This document shows, in pieces, positions 34,180 to 44,729 of a DNA stretch of 64,000 bases. The number at the start of each line of letters is the position of its first letter. Position 1 is the first letter of the stretch. A model generated the notes under the pieces. It was not told the DNA's origin, made no database searches, and worked only from the letters and a program-made list of their open reading frames with translations. A program made the position numbers and the translations under genes. Origin of the DNA: Sipunculus nudus. Its lineage: Eukaryota > Annelida > Sipuncula > Golfingiida > Sipunculidae. The DNA lies in NCBI GenBank assembly GCA_026874595.1, contig CM049308.1:39914527-39978526 (forward strand). The letters are read 5' to 3'.

Positions 34180-34545
34180 TACCATCCGCTCTCTTTGGTC
34201 TGATTACACCAGGACTCCCGCACTCGTTAGACTGATTCTTGGCCCTGTGCCAGAACCGATGAAATTAGACCAACGAGAGCGAGGGTCCTTGTGTAATTTG
34301 ACCAATGAGAGCGAAGGTCCCGGTGTTATCAGACCAATGAGAGCGGGTGTCGCTTAAAATTTGGAGCTGGATGCAAAATGCGATATTCCACGCTCTTATT
34401 GGTCTGATTACAATTCTTTGCTCTGTGCGCACCCTTGTGTTCAAACCCAGATAATATTGCGATACAAAGCAGCGGTTACACGAGTGGAGATCATAGACGA
34501 CTTTAGTGTATAACCGCTTTGCGAGGAGCGAACGTTAACTCGGAT
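34180..34545 (-). repeat. CCAAT-rich dispersed repeat, copy 2, with internal 32-bp units
   Basis: Inverted relative to 22700-22925. It is extended at one end by units starting GACCAA(C/T)GAGAGCGA at 34268, 34300 and 34332, a 32-bp period, preceded by the same unit inverted (TTGGTCTGATTACACC near 34197). The block is therefore an inverted array of 32-bp modules attached to a unique-looking arm. Confidence 0.7.
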
Positions 34546-34559
34546 ACTGAACCAGTGTA

Positions 34560-35640
34560 TATAATTTTAATTATTAATATATTTCATTTTAAATATATAC
34601 ATATAATTCTTTTATTAGCTGGTGGTGATTACATTAACCATCCCCACTTGATGAAAAGTGGCGGGGTGTCCTGACGCTATTGACTTAAGCGATTCACTGT
34701 AACTACATCTACATACAGAATGTCATTAGCTGGAGTGTCTTTAAATAGTATGAATGAATACCATTAGGAAGAATTACATGTTATTACCTTACTACATGTG
34801 CATCAATAAAATGTTATGATTAAACGAGGTTCATTCACCTCAGAATCTGCAGATTTGTGCAAAGTTAAGCCCCTTGCTGTCTGCTTGCTATAAACCAACA
34901 TGTCGGGTCTCCTATTTTTCTATAGGGGGCATACATAATCTGCTACCTAAGTTGAGCCAGCTCTACTTTTCAGCGTTGTATATATTTTGACTATGCATTG
35001 AATAAAATGAAACTTGTTGCCAGTCTGTCTCAAACCATCTTTGCTATAACATTAAACCTGAATTATATGGTATAAATGTTTAAATTGCACTATAGGCACA
35101 GTGTATCGCATTTGTCCTTCTCACATATACCTCGAAAAGGCGTCCAACATTATCGCCAATTCCGTAATATGTTTGTGATAATATCTTAATGATAAGAGTA
35201 ACATTTAGTAAGGGTGCGTGTATCTTATGTAAAATAACACTTTATCTTGAATGTTGATAAATTGTGACTTTGAAGTTTGGGAGTTGAGTCAAGTTTTATC
35301 GGTGGAGCCACAACATGTAACTGTTGATTGTTTTGAATAGAAATGACCTCTTGCGAAAGGGTGTATTAAAGAAATGTAATCGCCGGCTATTTGTTTCGCC
35401 ATCTTTGATTTATCAGTCACATAACTACTTAACAAAACTTTGGTTGCGTTGTAGTCTAATATAGATAACCTAATATCAATTTTTGGTTAAACAAATATAG
35501 TTGTTATGAGTATTTAGGATCCAGACGGCCATCTTAACGACAGTCTGTCTGAATACTTTACGGAAGTATTATTTTCTTAGGTTTTTAGTGTGTTATTTCT
35601 GATGCCAAATACTGCCAAAACTTTTGTTATATAGCACACT
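34560..35640. other. intron sequence, nothing recognised
   Basis: AT-rich sequence without exon signals. Confidence 0.45.
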
Positions 35641-35648
35641 GACCCAAT

Positions 35649-35649
<1 letters not shown>

Positions 35650-35723
<74 letters not shown>
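35650..35723. repeat. compound (CA)n-(AT)n microsatellite
   Basis: CA repeats to about 35687 and AT repeats to about 35723, running straight into the left arm of the palindrome. Confidence 0.95.
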
Positions 35724-35724
<1 letters not shown>

Positions 35725-35892
35725 CTCTGGAGAAAAACAACACTATACATTCACAACAGTCTGTTTCACGGGATGCGACCCGTTCATCAGGTGAATATGG
35801 TTAGAATTCTAACCACATTCACCTGATGATCGGGTCGCATCCCGTGAAACAGACTGTTGTGAATGTATAGTGTTGTTTTGCTCCAGAGTTAT
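35721..35892. repeat. 172-bp near-perfect spacerless palindrome (fold-back)
   Basis: Arms 35721-35806 and 35807-35892 are reverse complements with 3 mismatches in 86 positions and no spacer. The centre is GGTTAGAATTCTAACC. The outer ends are ATAACTCTGGAG. Microsatellites flank it on both sides (35650-35723 and 35952-35983). It may be a fold-back element or the two halves of an inverted-duplicated MITE. A minus-strand frame over it is meaningless. Confidence 0.95.
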
Positions 35893-35946
35893 ACCGCTCT
35901 GGCCTAGTTTGAAGGCCATAGAGCACTTTACATCGGAGGGTAACAC

Positions 35947-35951
<5 letters not shown>

Positions 35952-35983
<32 letters not shown>
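35952..35983. repeat. (AT)n microsatellite
   Basis: About 32 bp, ending in ACATACACAC. With the tract at 35.65 kb it brackets the palindrome and a 60-bp right-hand flank that carries TGGCC...GGCCA. Confidence 0.95.
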
Positions 35984-35987
<4 letters not shown>

Positions 35988-35989
35988 CA

Positions 35990-37050
35990 CACGTTGATCG
36001 CCGTGTCGGCGTTTGATGTGATATTAACTGCGAACTTGTATCACTGCGAGGGGTTCCAAGCATGACGATAAACGGGATTATGACAATATTCCATGATATT
36101 AAACGATCAGATTTACCAATATTTATATAGGAAATGGTTTAGGATTTCAGATTTATGTGACAATAAACGGGATTTTCTATTAACCGATATGACACAAAGT
36201 GTGCTCGACTGTATATATATAAATTTATAAAGCATTACATTTGCATTAAATTGGTTCTGTTATGCATATTAAATTTCCACACCGTTTCATTATTAGTAGC
36301 ATGTTTATTTTGCGCTATTCACACCTACTTAAATAAGACAATGAAACATAAAATATAAAACATATCACAATAAAAAAACCAGAAAAGGAATGGAATTTAC
36401 GTGAAGAAAAGTAAGATTATTAAAACTTTTTGTATTTTACATTTGTTTATTATGGCTTCGTTATTTCGCGAAAATTAACACCATTAAAAACAATGAAAAA
36501 GGGATTTGCAAACATGGCAAAAAGTTTTTTCTTTAGAGAACATGTAAATATTATAAATAAAACGAGAAACTAGAGTTAGTGCAATTTTTTTCCAACAGAA
36601 TATGAACAAATGCGTTTCTTGCGTAGCCTTTCAAACGTACATTTTTCACCATGTTCTTAGCTCATTCTTGAATATTCATATGCTTATGATAAGCCCGCTG
36701 TACGTGACCAGTAGCCATCATTCTGTTTCTACAAGGGCTCAGCCCAGTGGTAAAAGCCTGTGGACAGGGTCTCAGCCCAGCGGACGGTCCGAACTGAACT
36801 CCCCCATTATATAAACCATTGTACGCAGTTATGTCACATTTCTCTTCCCAAATTGATTAGATTTCTCCATTCTTAACAAAATATATCACAGGAATACTAT
36901 TTTTAAAATCTTAGCTTTAGGGCCTCTCTTGCCCATTAATCGTCTGTCGTCCGTTGGTTTGTACGCAGATTCTGTCCGTATGTTGAGCATATGCTCAGGT
37001 TTAATATAATTATTTTCATTAACGCCTAGGGCCTAGGACACCACCTCAAA
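35990..37050. other. intron sequence, nothing recognised
   Basis: AT-rich; a GCTCAGCCCAGTGGTAAAAG stretch near 36738 followed by CAGCCCAGCGGACGG is faintly tRNA-SINE-like but has no box B. Confidence 0.4.
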
Positions 37051-37053
37051 TAT

Positions 37054-37056
<3 letters not shown>

Positions 37057-37131
<75 letters not shown>
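37057..37131. repeat. (AT)n microsatellite
   Basis: About 75 bp with one phase slip (ATATAATATA) near 37089. Confidence 0.97.
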
Positions 37132-37135
<4 letters not shown>

Positions 37136-37211
37136 TCTTGCACTTATATATATGATGTAGGAAAAATTTCTGCCGAATTTTAAGTAACTACTTGAGGTTT
37201 ATACTTTGACA

Positions 37212-37375
37212 TGATCTATTACAGCATAACAATTATAACGTTATGATCAATTGTAGCATAACAAATATAATGTTATGATCTATTATAACATAAAAAATAT
37301 AACGTTATGATCAATGAGAGCATAAAAATTACAACGTTATGATCACTTACAGCATAACCATTATAACGTCACATT
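37212..37375. repeat. minisatellite, 5 copies of a 32-bp unit
   Basis: Units start with TGATC at 37212, 37244, 37276, 37308 and 37340, each TGATC(A/T)-TT-AGCATAA followed by ATATAACGTTA-type sequence. The period is exactly 32 bp for the first four steps and units differ at a few positions. Confidence 0.9.
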
Positions 37376-37379
37376 TAAA

Positions 37380-39095
37380 TATTGCATAAACTTATCCGCC
37401 CCATTCTGATATGTTCAGGCTTGTAAACGTAGTTGTAAAGTGATTCAACCAAATTATTTGCGGGAGCGTGTCTTTGACAAAATTGCGAAATTACCATAAA
37501 ATCATTTAGGCAATTGTTTACATAGAGATTTAGACAAATGTCCTGAAAATGAAAGTCGATATTGGTACTAGACAAAAACCCCTGTGAGGGATGGGTGGTC
37601 GCTGAAAAAAATATACAATTCAGCAGGGTATATATAATTAACTTGATGACCCCATGTTGCCGTACTGCATGGCTGATGCACGAAGTGCATGGACCGATCA
37701 CAACTCGCAGACCGGGAATCTACTAGTAATGCGCTAAATCCCTCTATTTCAAGTTCATATGTCTCAACATTCATTAAGTATAGGTGAAGGATTTATTAGG
37801 GTTTCGGGTTTTTTATCGTTTACTCCTAGAATGACTGGCAATTTCAGGTTTGATTAAACATATCAGTATTCTCCTTGTTTTAATCATACTGAAGGTCTTT
37901 AAAGCTTCTATGTTTCCATTCATTTTTTTAGTAATATATGTGTGGAAAGACTGAAAATAATCAAAATCTTTAGTTCTTCATCTATATATTCATTGAACCG
38001 CGGGAAAGGTGGTGGAATCTTGGGAATTGTGTAATACGGACCGGAAAGAAAGGCCTGCGTTCATAATATGGTAGTCATATTAAACTACTAGTTCATGGAA
38101 AACGTACATGTCTCATAAACTATTATATTTTGTGCAATGTACACTATGCTGATTTTTATACTTGTCACGAATCATTAACCGTACATTCAAACTTTAAACA
38201 TACTCAGTTCTCGTCCGTTTTAAAATAGGTGTGTGTGGCACGACCCATGGCGACGCCCAAATCAAATTAACTCAGGAGGATATTTATTTGTCGGTAAATT
38301 TGGTAGCATTCGCTAACCTAATCAATTAAAATTGAATATAATCAAAAGTTACCATGCTCGATGAGCTTCAAAATGAGAAATGATCGATTGGGTTGGTTCA
38401 ATGTAAACACTAAGCCATTTGATCAGTTTCCATCATTTTAAACATAAACATGCGGGCCTGTTGTCAAGTTAAGCTTGAAGCTGTTATTTAAAATGTACGA
38501 CTTCGGAGATGCCATTAAAAAAAATAGTTGAATCATGTATGGGCCTTCCCAATGAGAAATATGCAAGTGAACATGAAGTTTCCATCTAATATAACTCCTG
38601 GCGTGTCTAATCGCAATATATTATCTAAAACTCACCGATGCTTGAACTCACTGAATGATCTTGTCTTGTTTTTCTCAATAGATGACCCACAAACGCACGC
38701 TACAAAGTCCTCCATAGTAAAGATCGATTATCTTTCCATTTGTAGAGTCCTTTCAAGTGTTTTGGGCATTTGTCGCCAGCTTACAGTGCAATATATCATG
38801 CAGCGACAGAGAGACGTCGACTTAACCAATCAGAAAGTAATGAATGAAGGGAAGAATCCATCATATTAAGTAAACACAACTGAGCAATAATCCGGCCACT
38901 GGCCTGAATGATATTTGCAAATTATTTCAATAATAATTTCACTTATATTAACAATTAATGAGATGTTTATATTTCAAACTGGTGCTACATGGCCCTCTTT
39001 GTACATAGCATTGTGTGTATAAAACAGTGTATGCAGTGTGTACAGTACAGAATAAATAATACATAATATGTATAGCTCTAGAGACAATATAGTAA
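37380..39095. other. intron sequence, nothing recognised
   Basis: Short frames at 37375-37774 and 38528-38869 lack splice bounds and motifs. Confidence 0.4.
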
Positions 39096-39099
39096 GTAA

Positions 39100-39290
39100 C
39101 GGATCTGGATTGGGGTCCAGGAGGTCCGGACCCCCTCCTTTGAGCCGCAACAACCTTTTTTCAGGGATTTAAATATTTTTTTTTTCCGGCCGTGACCTCA
39201 TTCTTTCTGGATCTTTGAACTTTTTCTTATGAAACTTCCTGGGTTGTTCCCTCCCCTTTTCAAAATCCTGAATCCGCCCTTGACAGTGAT
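39100..39290. mobile_element. GGCGGATC-family element, short copy
   Basis: Starts GGATCTGGATTGGGGTCC, includes GGAGGTCCGGACCCCCTCC, and ends AAAATCCTGAATCCGCCC. The GGTCC-GGACCCC core and the terminal GGATC-GGATTT/AAATCC-GATCCGCC motifs match the 62.8 kb copy. Confidence 0.6.
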
Positions 39291-39299
39291 ACAGTATAT

Positions 39300-41690
39300 T
39301 CCTTTTGCGACATCAGTTTTTTTTCAGCTTCATCCGCATCCATAATGGTTAAACACTCAGGAAAATAAATAAAGTAAGATGCTTGTAATATACTGAAATA
39401 ATTCCTTAAAAATTTCCTGAATATGTTCTCCTACTATTAAAAAGCTAACCCCAGAACATTTTATATCAGTCATCTATTGTGTATATATTTGATATGTGTG
39501 TGGATGAATAATGAAAACTATGATTTATCATAGTGAACAAACAAATTATTCAATAGATAAATAAATGAATAAACAATTTTCAAAAACAGCCTCATGCAGT
39601 CATTTCAACATTCCATCAATTATCATGTTACTTATATTTTGGAAACGTCTCTTACTTGATTAAGACAGCAAATTCACGAACAAATCCAGACGTACTTACA
39701 CGGAAGTGACCGACGTGATCACATGATAATTAACCTTGTGCTAAATGAGTTGTCCGGCTGAGCTGAAGCGACAGGTTTGCTCAACCTATCACCCAAATAG
39801 GGGATACCTCGCACACTGCACAATTAGAACTGAAAGCTTTGAATGTCGGGTATTGATAAAGCTTACATTCAGAAGTATTCGACTGTATAAATATTTTATA
39901 CTAGACACTTTTGAATTTGTTAAATACGCCACAAGAGTTGTTAGCTCATCCGCATGGTTTCCACTTATGACTTGGTATGACGTCACTTTGTTACCATAGT
40001 AACTGCTCGCAATGTTCATCCCTGGATAGTGCTCGGGGATACACTTAAGCCGCGTTCCCCTGGCAATCCATGGCCAAAGCCGTCGGGTTTTTGTGTGTAT
40101 CCATATACAAGAGCCCGGTTTCGTGTTCGGGTCGAAATTGGAGGAACATGATTGAATCGTGCCCTGAATAACAAGCCATCCTTGACATATTCGCAGATTT
40201 CAAGTAGCGTGTACTAGGGCGTTCCTGCCAGCACATATAGCCCTGCAGGTGTAAGGGTCGTATTTCCATCATCTTAATGACTTATTGCCTGTACCCTTTA
40301 CCCTTAGCGGCATTATATATAACTGCTCGCTCAATAATCATGAATTGTGTATTTATCTACTTCTATCTATGCCATTTGATTATACAATGAACCGCTATTG
40401 TTTAATGTGTCAAATATATGGCCGTTAAATAATGCGTTAAAGGATTGACCGAGATATTCAACGTGAGCTGAATAGCAGCCTAACGCCGTAGAATATTTTG
40501 CATTTTATTATTTTGTTTATTAAAAGTTATAACACCTACCTGGTCATAGTCAAAAGCGTGAATTATAAAAAAAATAAGGTGTATATAACTATAATATGCA
40601 TATTAACACACTTTCCATCACAGTTTGATAAAACAGTGTGGGCTGTTCAACTGTTGGACTATAATTGAACGCCAAAATTTTTGTTTATTTCGGGGTTATG
40701 TCAAGAATAACATGTGCTACAGGTCAAATAGTTTCGTATCACACTATTACGATTTTCCTTATGTTTTATAGGTGCAAACACATTACTGGACACAAATTTA
40801 TAACTACTTTATTATCGTATTACTTAATATATAGTGTTATGTTTATTTTAAATCTGTATAATTATTACCTACAGTCAATAAGCATGCGTAGTAGACAGAT
40901 CTCTGTATTATATCGATTAATTAATTTGAAAAAAAAATGTTAAACTGATATTATGTTAGTATAAGAAACACCCATAAATCACGCCATCAGTGGTACTACT
41001 TTAAAAAAGACGGCACCAAAATTTCTGCCTCTTAAGTAACTACGTTATACTTTCATTTTTTTTATTTCTACGCCGTACGTAGATAATCCCAATATTATCT
41101 AAATATTTTTAGCAAGGAGAATCTCTGTATTGGACACCAATGTCAAAATTAGGCAAGGTTATCGTAGAGCAAGATGTATTTAGCTCGAAGGAAAATTTAC
41201 ACCTTTAGATACATTCCGGGAATATTGCGGGAAAGGGGGGGAGGGGTGATTAGTGATTGACTTCCTCAAAAGAACACGAACAAGTTGCCCAAGCATCAAT
41301 ATTCTAGACAACCCGAACTGACATGACCTATGGTAACATTCAACAATGAAGTAATGCAGTTAGAATTGATGAAGCACCATTTCCTAAAATTTCATTTCGA
41401 AATGGCCCACATCTAAATTGCGTTACTTCAACAACACAACTGCATTTTGCCAACAGCAGAAAAAATCTGTAAACCTCGAGTTCAGCATTATACTGAGAGG
41501 GTTGGCCCCTCCTTGTTGTTACTCTATCGAAATGACGTTACCTCATCCACCCATTTCATAAATTGATATTTTGCAGCTGCCCCGCAAGTGTTTCCAGTTT
41601 GACGCAAATCATTTTTTTTTCAAGTACAGCAGGATCCGGTGACACAATCATTAACAGGATGTGGCAGGTCCTTCGTCAAATGTTTTTGTA
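39300..41690. other. intron sequence, nothing recognised
   Basis: AT-rich. Frames at 39745-39999 and 40665-40943 have no supporting features. Confidence 0.4.
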
Positions 41691-41700
41691 AGGTTCTTAC

Positions 41701-41771
41701 CTGAATTCTTTCCAGTGTAGCTTCTGGTATCCCGCCAAGAGAGTTACTGGTCACGACAGAGGGTTCCGATT
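41701..41771 (-). CDS. exon of an unidentified acidic-protein gene
   Basis: Minus-strand acceptor TTTTCAATTTTTTTTAAG (AG at 41773-41772) and donor ATTCAG/GTAAGA bound 71 nt. The exon completes the Glu codon begun by exon 42631-42679 (G plus AA), then reads ESEPSVVTSNSLGGIPEATL and ERIQ without a stop, leaving phase 0. The sequence is Ser/Thr/Glu-rich and probably disordered, ending in a short helix-like PEATLERIQ. The next placed exon is 12.3 kb away, so small exons may be missing between them. Confidence 0.78.
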
Positions 41772-41779
41772 CTTAAAAA

Positions 41780-42070
41780 AAATTGAAAACACATTTCCTA
41801 CTGACGCACATCATGTGTTTTTATATTCATGTTCCTTGACAGTTCCAGAGAAATTGTGACTGCATATCCATCTATATTTGTCTAGAAATTAGAAAACTAA
41901 ATTCACAAACTTCTTCCAACTATTTTAAAATTTTCACTTAGTAATTTTTCTAAAGACTTGTTTTTTTTTATTTTGCTCAAACGTTACACTTTAAACAACA
42001 ATTTTCTTTGCGAAATGTCAATATTTTTCTAGTCAAGTAGGTGTTTATTGAAAAGATCTAGATGTTATAC
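41780..42070. other. intron sequence between exons 41701-41771 and 42631-42679
   Basis: T-rich stretch, nothing recognised. It precedes the minisatellite on the plus strand. Confidence 0.4.
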
Positions 42071-42077
42071 ATGAAAA

Positions 42078-42530
42078 CATTAAGGCTGAACGTCTAATAA
42101 TGACAGAAAACATTATGGCTTAACATCTTATACTGACACATAACCAATACGGCAAAACTTCTAATATTGACAGACAACAATATGATTAAAAATCTAATAA
42201 TGACACAAAACCAATACGACTAAACTTTTATAAATGACAGAAAACAAATACGGTTAAAGATCTATTAATGACACAAAACCAATGCGGCTAAACATTAATA
42301 AATGGAAAAAAAACAAATACGGCTAAGCATCTAATAATAACAGAAAACAAATATGGTTAAACATCTAATAATGACAAAATCAATACGGCTTAATTTCTTA
42401 CAATGACAGTAAACAATATGACAAAACATCTTACAATGACAGATAACCAATACGTCTAAACATCTAACAAAGACACAAAACCGATACGACTACAGATCTA
42501 ATAATGACAGCTGCCCATTTCGGCTGAATA
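42078..42530. repeat. intronic minisatellite, about 37-bp unit, ~12 copies
   Basis: A diverged unit of the form AACATCTAATAATGACAG followed by AAAACCAATACGGCTA repeats about twelve times with length 35-39 bp. Consecutive units differ by substitutions and 1-3 bp indels (for example ACGGCT, ACGACT, ATGGCT). It ends about 100 bp from exon 42631-42679 and fills more than half of an 859-bp intron. Confidence 0.9.
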
Positions 42531-42630
42531 CCAATGCAAACGATCAGAAAAGGCACCACAAACTAGCCAGACAATAAGGATTGCTTTTGTACAGGGAGCA
42601 TTTTGCTCATTAAAGATAAAACCCTTTTAC

Positions 42631-42679
42631 CTGACTTCTCATTAAGTTGATTGTCTTCGTCACTCCCTTCTTGTCTAGA
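42631..42679 (-). CDS. 49-nt exon of an unidentified acidic-protein gene
   Basis: Acceptor TTTGTATTTCAG (AG at 42681-42680), donor GTCAG/GTAAAA. Enters in phase 0 and leaves in phase 1. It encodes SRQEGSDEDNQLNEKS plus the first base of a Glu codon. EGSDED is a good casein-kinase-2-type acidic patch. The exon plus its upstream neighbour (47 nt) total 96 nt, so the two can be skipped together without a frameshift, while neither can be skipped alone. Confidence 0.8.
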
Positions 42680-42850
42680 CTGAAATACAAACACGTGAGC
42701 TGTGAACACGTTTGCATTCCGTAATGGACAACATCAAAGGTGTATATACTTAATCATGTTTAATTATATTATTGTTATTTGTTAACTAAAATAGTTGTCA
42801 CGGCTCTGGTGTAGTGAAAAGGGTGTTAATCGTAGAACAGGGGCATTCAT

Positions 42851-42881
42851 CCCCCCCCCCCCCCACACACACACACACACA
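42851..42881. repeat. C14 run joined to (CA)n
   Basis: Fourteen C followed by about eight CA units. Confidence 0.95.
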
Positions 42882-43059
42882 AACAGACTTTAGAAAGGGG
42901 GATGACTAATGTTTTCATCCTTTTTTCTATGTAGAAAGTTTGATTTGTAAATTGAAAATAAAATATATGTAAATAATTTTAATGAGAGACTTCTGTTATA
43001 TATCTGCTTTACAACATTTTTTAACCTAAACTTGGTTGTAATATGTGAAATATATTAGA

Positions 43060-43062
<3 letters not shown>

Positions 43063-43101
<39 letters not shown>
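43063..43101. repeat. (AT)n microsatellite
   Basis: About 39 bp of AT dinucleotides within the 43802-42680 intron. Confidence 0.95.
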
Positions 43102-43103
<2 letters not shown>

Positions 43104-43626
43104 TATATTCGTATGGATTTACAAGAGTCGTCCCTAACATTAAATGAGTCTCTCCCCACCCCCTTGAAGATAATTGGAACAACTGGAAACGAGCCAAAAA
43201 AGTGAGTACTGCAATGTCGAATTCTCTGAGAAAGTGATATACATGTATACTTTTTAAGATTAAACCCTTAAATGCTAAGTTTTTTAATATCAAACGTTTT
43301 GCTGATGTGTAGCTCAGATCAAGTTGATGGGATGGAGCGATGAAATGCCTTGCTTTGATACCCAAGATGATGCAATATGGCTATACCCCTTACATCCACT
43401 CTAGAAACGTCCGACACGGGTTTGTGACTCTGAAGCAGAGTTGTTGAAATTCTGACATTAAGGTTTGTCGCAATTGCACCTTTTGATCATAAAAGCTTGG
43501 TCAGGACATCCTGATGACGCGTAATCCAAGTAGATCTTTACTTTGTTCATGTTGTAGGCATGTCATTGCCAGGTATATATAGGGCTTTGACAGGATGGCA
43601 CGGAATGGGGAATAGCAAGGATCTGA

Positions 43627-43628
<2 letters not shown>

Positions 43629-43693
<65 letters not shown>
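43629..43693. repeat. (AT)n microsatellite
   Basis: About 65 bp, some 110 bp downstream (in transcript order) of the donor of exon 43803-43849. Confidence 0.97.
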
Positions 43694-43696
<3 letters not shown>

Positions 43697-43802
43697 CATC
43701 CATACAAATCTTTTCATTTCCCTCGGGTACATAATATTCAGGATTTAAATTTCATTTGTCCTAATCGTATAAATAAACGTAAATTTTTATGTAAACGCCT
43801 AC

Positions 43803-43849
43803 CTGTTCATCTTCCTGTTCCAAATTGTCCATGACATTAAGGAATTCGT
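43803..43849 (-). CDS. 47-nt exon of an unidentified acidic-protein gene
   Basis: Acceptor CTGTTCTTTTTTTCCAG (AG at 43851-43850) and donor GAACAG/GTAGGC. It completes an Asp codon (G from exon 50311-50430 plus AC), then reads EFLNVMDNLEQEDEQ and leaves phase 0. The FLNVMDNLE stretch has hydrophobic i, i+3/4 spacing as in a short amphipathic helix, between acidic segments. An overlapping minus-strand frame continues downstream only as intron read-through. Confidence 0.8.
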
Positions 43850-44029
43850 CTGGAAAAAAAGAACAGATAAAATTAAAAGCACTGTTTGAATTTTCAAGAC
43901 GGCATGAAATCTTCGATGGACCTGACTGGTCTTCTGAGAAACTGGGCCGAAGTGTGCGGTATGGCCACGCATTCGAGCGTTACTACAAACCAATACTGAA
44001 TCCTTCCAAGAGGAAGCTCCATTGTTGCC

Positions 44030-44200
44030 TCCGTCAACTCCGATCGTGTGTGTGTTTGTGAGTTCGTGTGTTTTTTCAAAACCTAACTTGTGAAATCTTG
44101 AATGGAATATGATGAAATTTTTAGGCCATTTCGGGATGGGGCCATATATTGTGGTGTGGATCCGGCACATGATCCGGATTCAGGAATGTCGTAATTGAAT
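44030..44200 (-). mobile_element. RTE-like retrotransposon 3' end fragment, copy 3 (inverted)
   Basis: Plus-strand GTGGTGTGGATCCGGCAC, CATGATCCGGATTCAGGAA matches the complement of copy 1 (GTTCCTGGATCCGGGC...GGATCCACACC). The GTGTGTGTTTGTGAGTTCG near 44047 corresponds to the CACAC/ACACACGAGC part of copy 1. Confidence 0.5.
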
Positions 44201-44589
44201 AGTCTCAAATGACGAGTCATTTATGCATGAATGAAGCTAAGAATATTAGCCGAATAAGTGAATTCCAGCCCGGGTAGGGGAGCATTCCAAAATAAAGACC
44301 AGCCAGAAAGCTAGACTTGCATTCTCTAGAAGGCAGAATTCTAGTTCATTCATTCCTTTATAACAGAGAGCACATGGAGGTCGAAAATATTTATCTTAAA
44401 AACTTGAACATTTGTTCCGTATTATTTTTGTATGTCTTTATGCATCATCCACCATATATAGATTGCAATGGTTAGAAGCGATATGTAATTATACCCCGTG
44501 GAAGCGTTCATGAGTCTAAAATTTCGCTAACACACACTGATTGAATACCTTATGGGCAGCCTTAGTTACTTGTTGCTCTACCATCCTCC

Positions 44590-44720
44590 CCAGTAGCCGT
44601 TAATGCACGGCCCGGTAGGCATTTATATTCGACTGGTAAGCCTTACTTGAGTCGTAATGCAAGCCATACCGAGGAAGGTACTACAAAGGTCATCTATCCT
44701 GTTGAACTGATATCCTACAA
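44590..44720 (+). repeat. dispersed repeat family R4, copy 4
   Basis: GGTAGGCATTTATATTCGAC, ACTGGTAAGCCTTACTTGAG, AAGGTCATCTATCCTGTTG and TGATATCC, in the order of the other copies and closest to the inverted copy at 9.4 kb. Confidence 0.6.
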
Positions 44721-44729
44721 TAATCTTAC

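Noticed and set aside
37212-37375. CRISPR-like array (regular 32-bp repeats)
   Set aside because: There are no unique spacers: the entire 32-bp unit repeats, and the genome is eukaryotic, so it is a minisatellite.
43021-43732. Minus-strand frames with poly(Ile-Tyr) stretches
   Set aside because: They are translations of (AT)n microsatellites; the same applies near 0.75, 4.75, 5.8, 11.1 and 35.9 kb.
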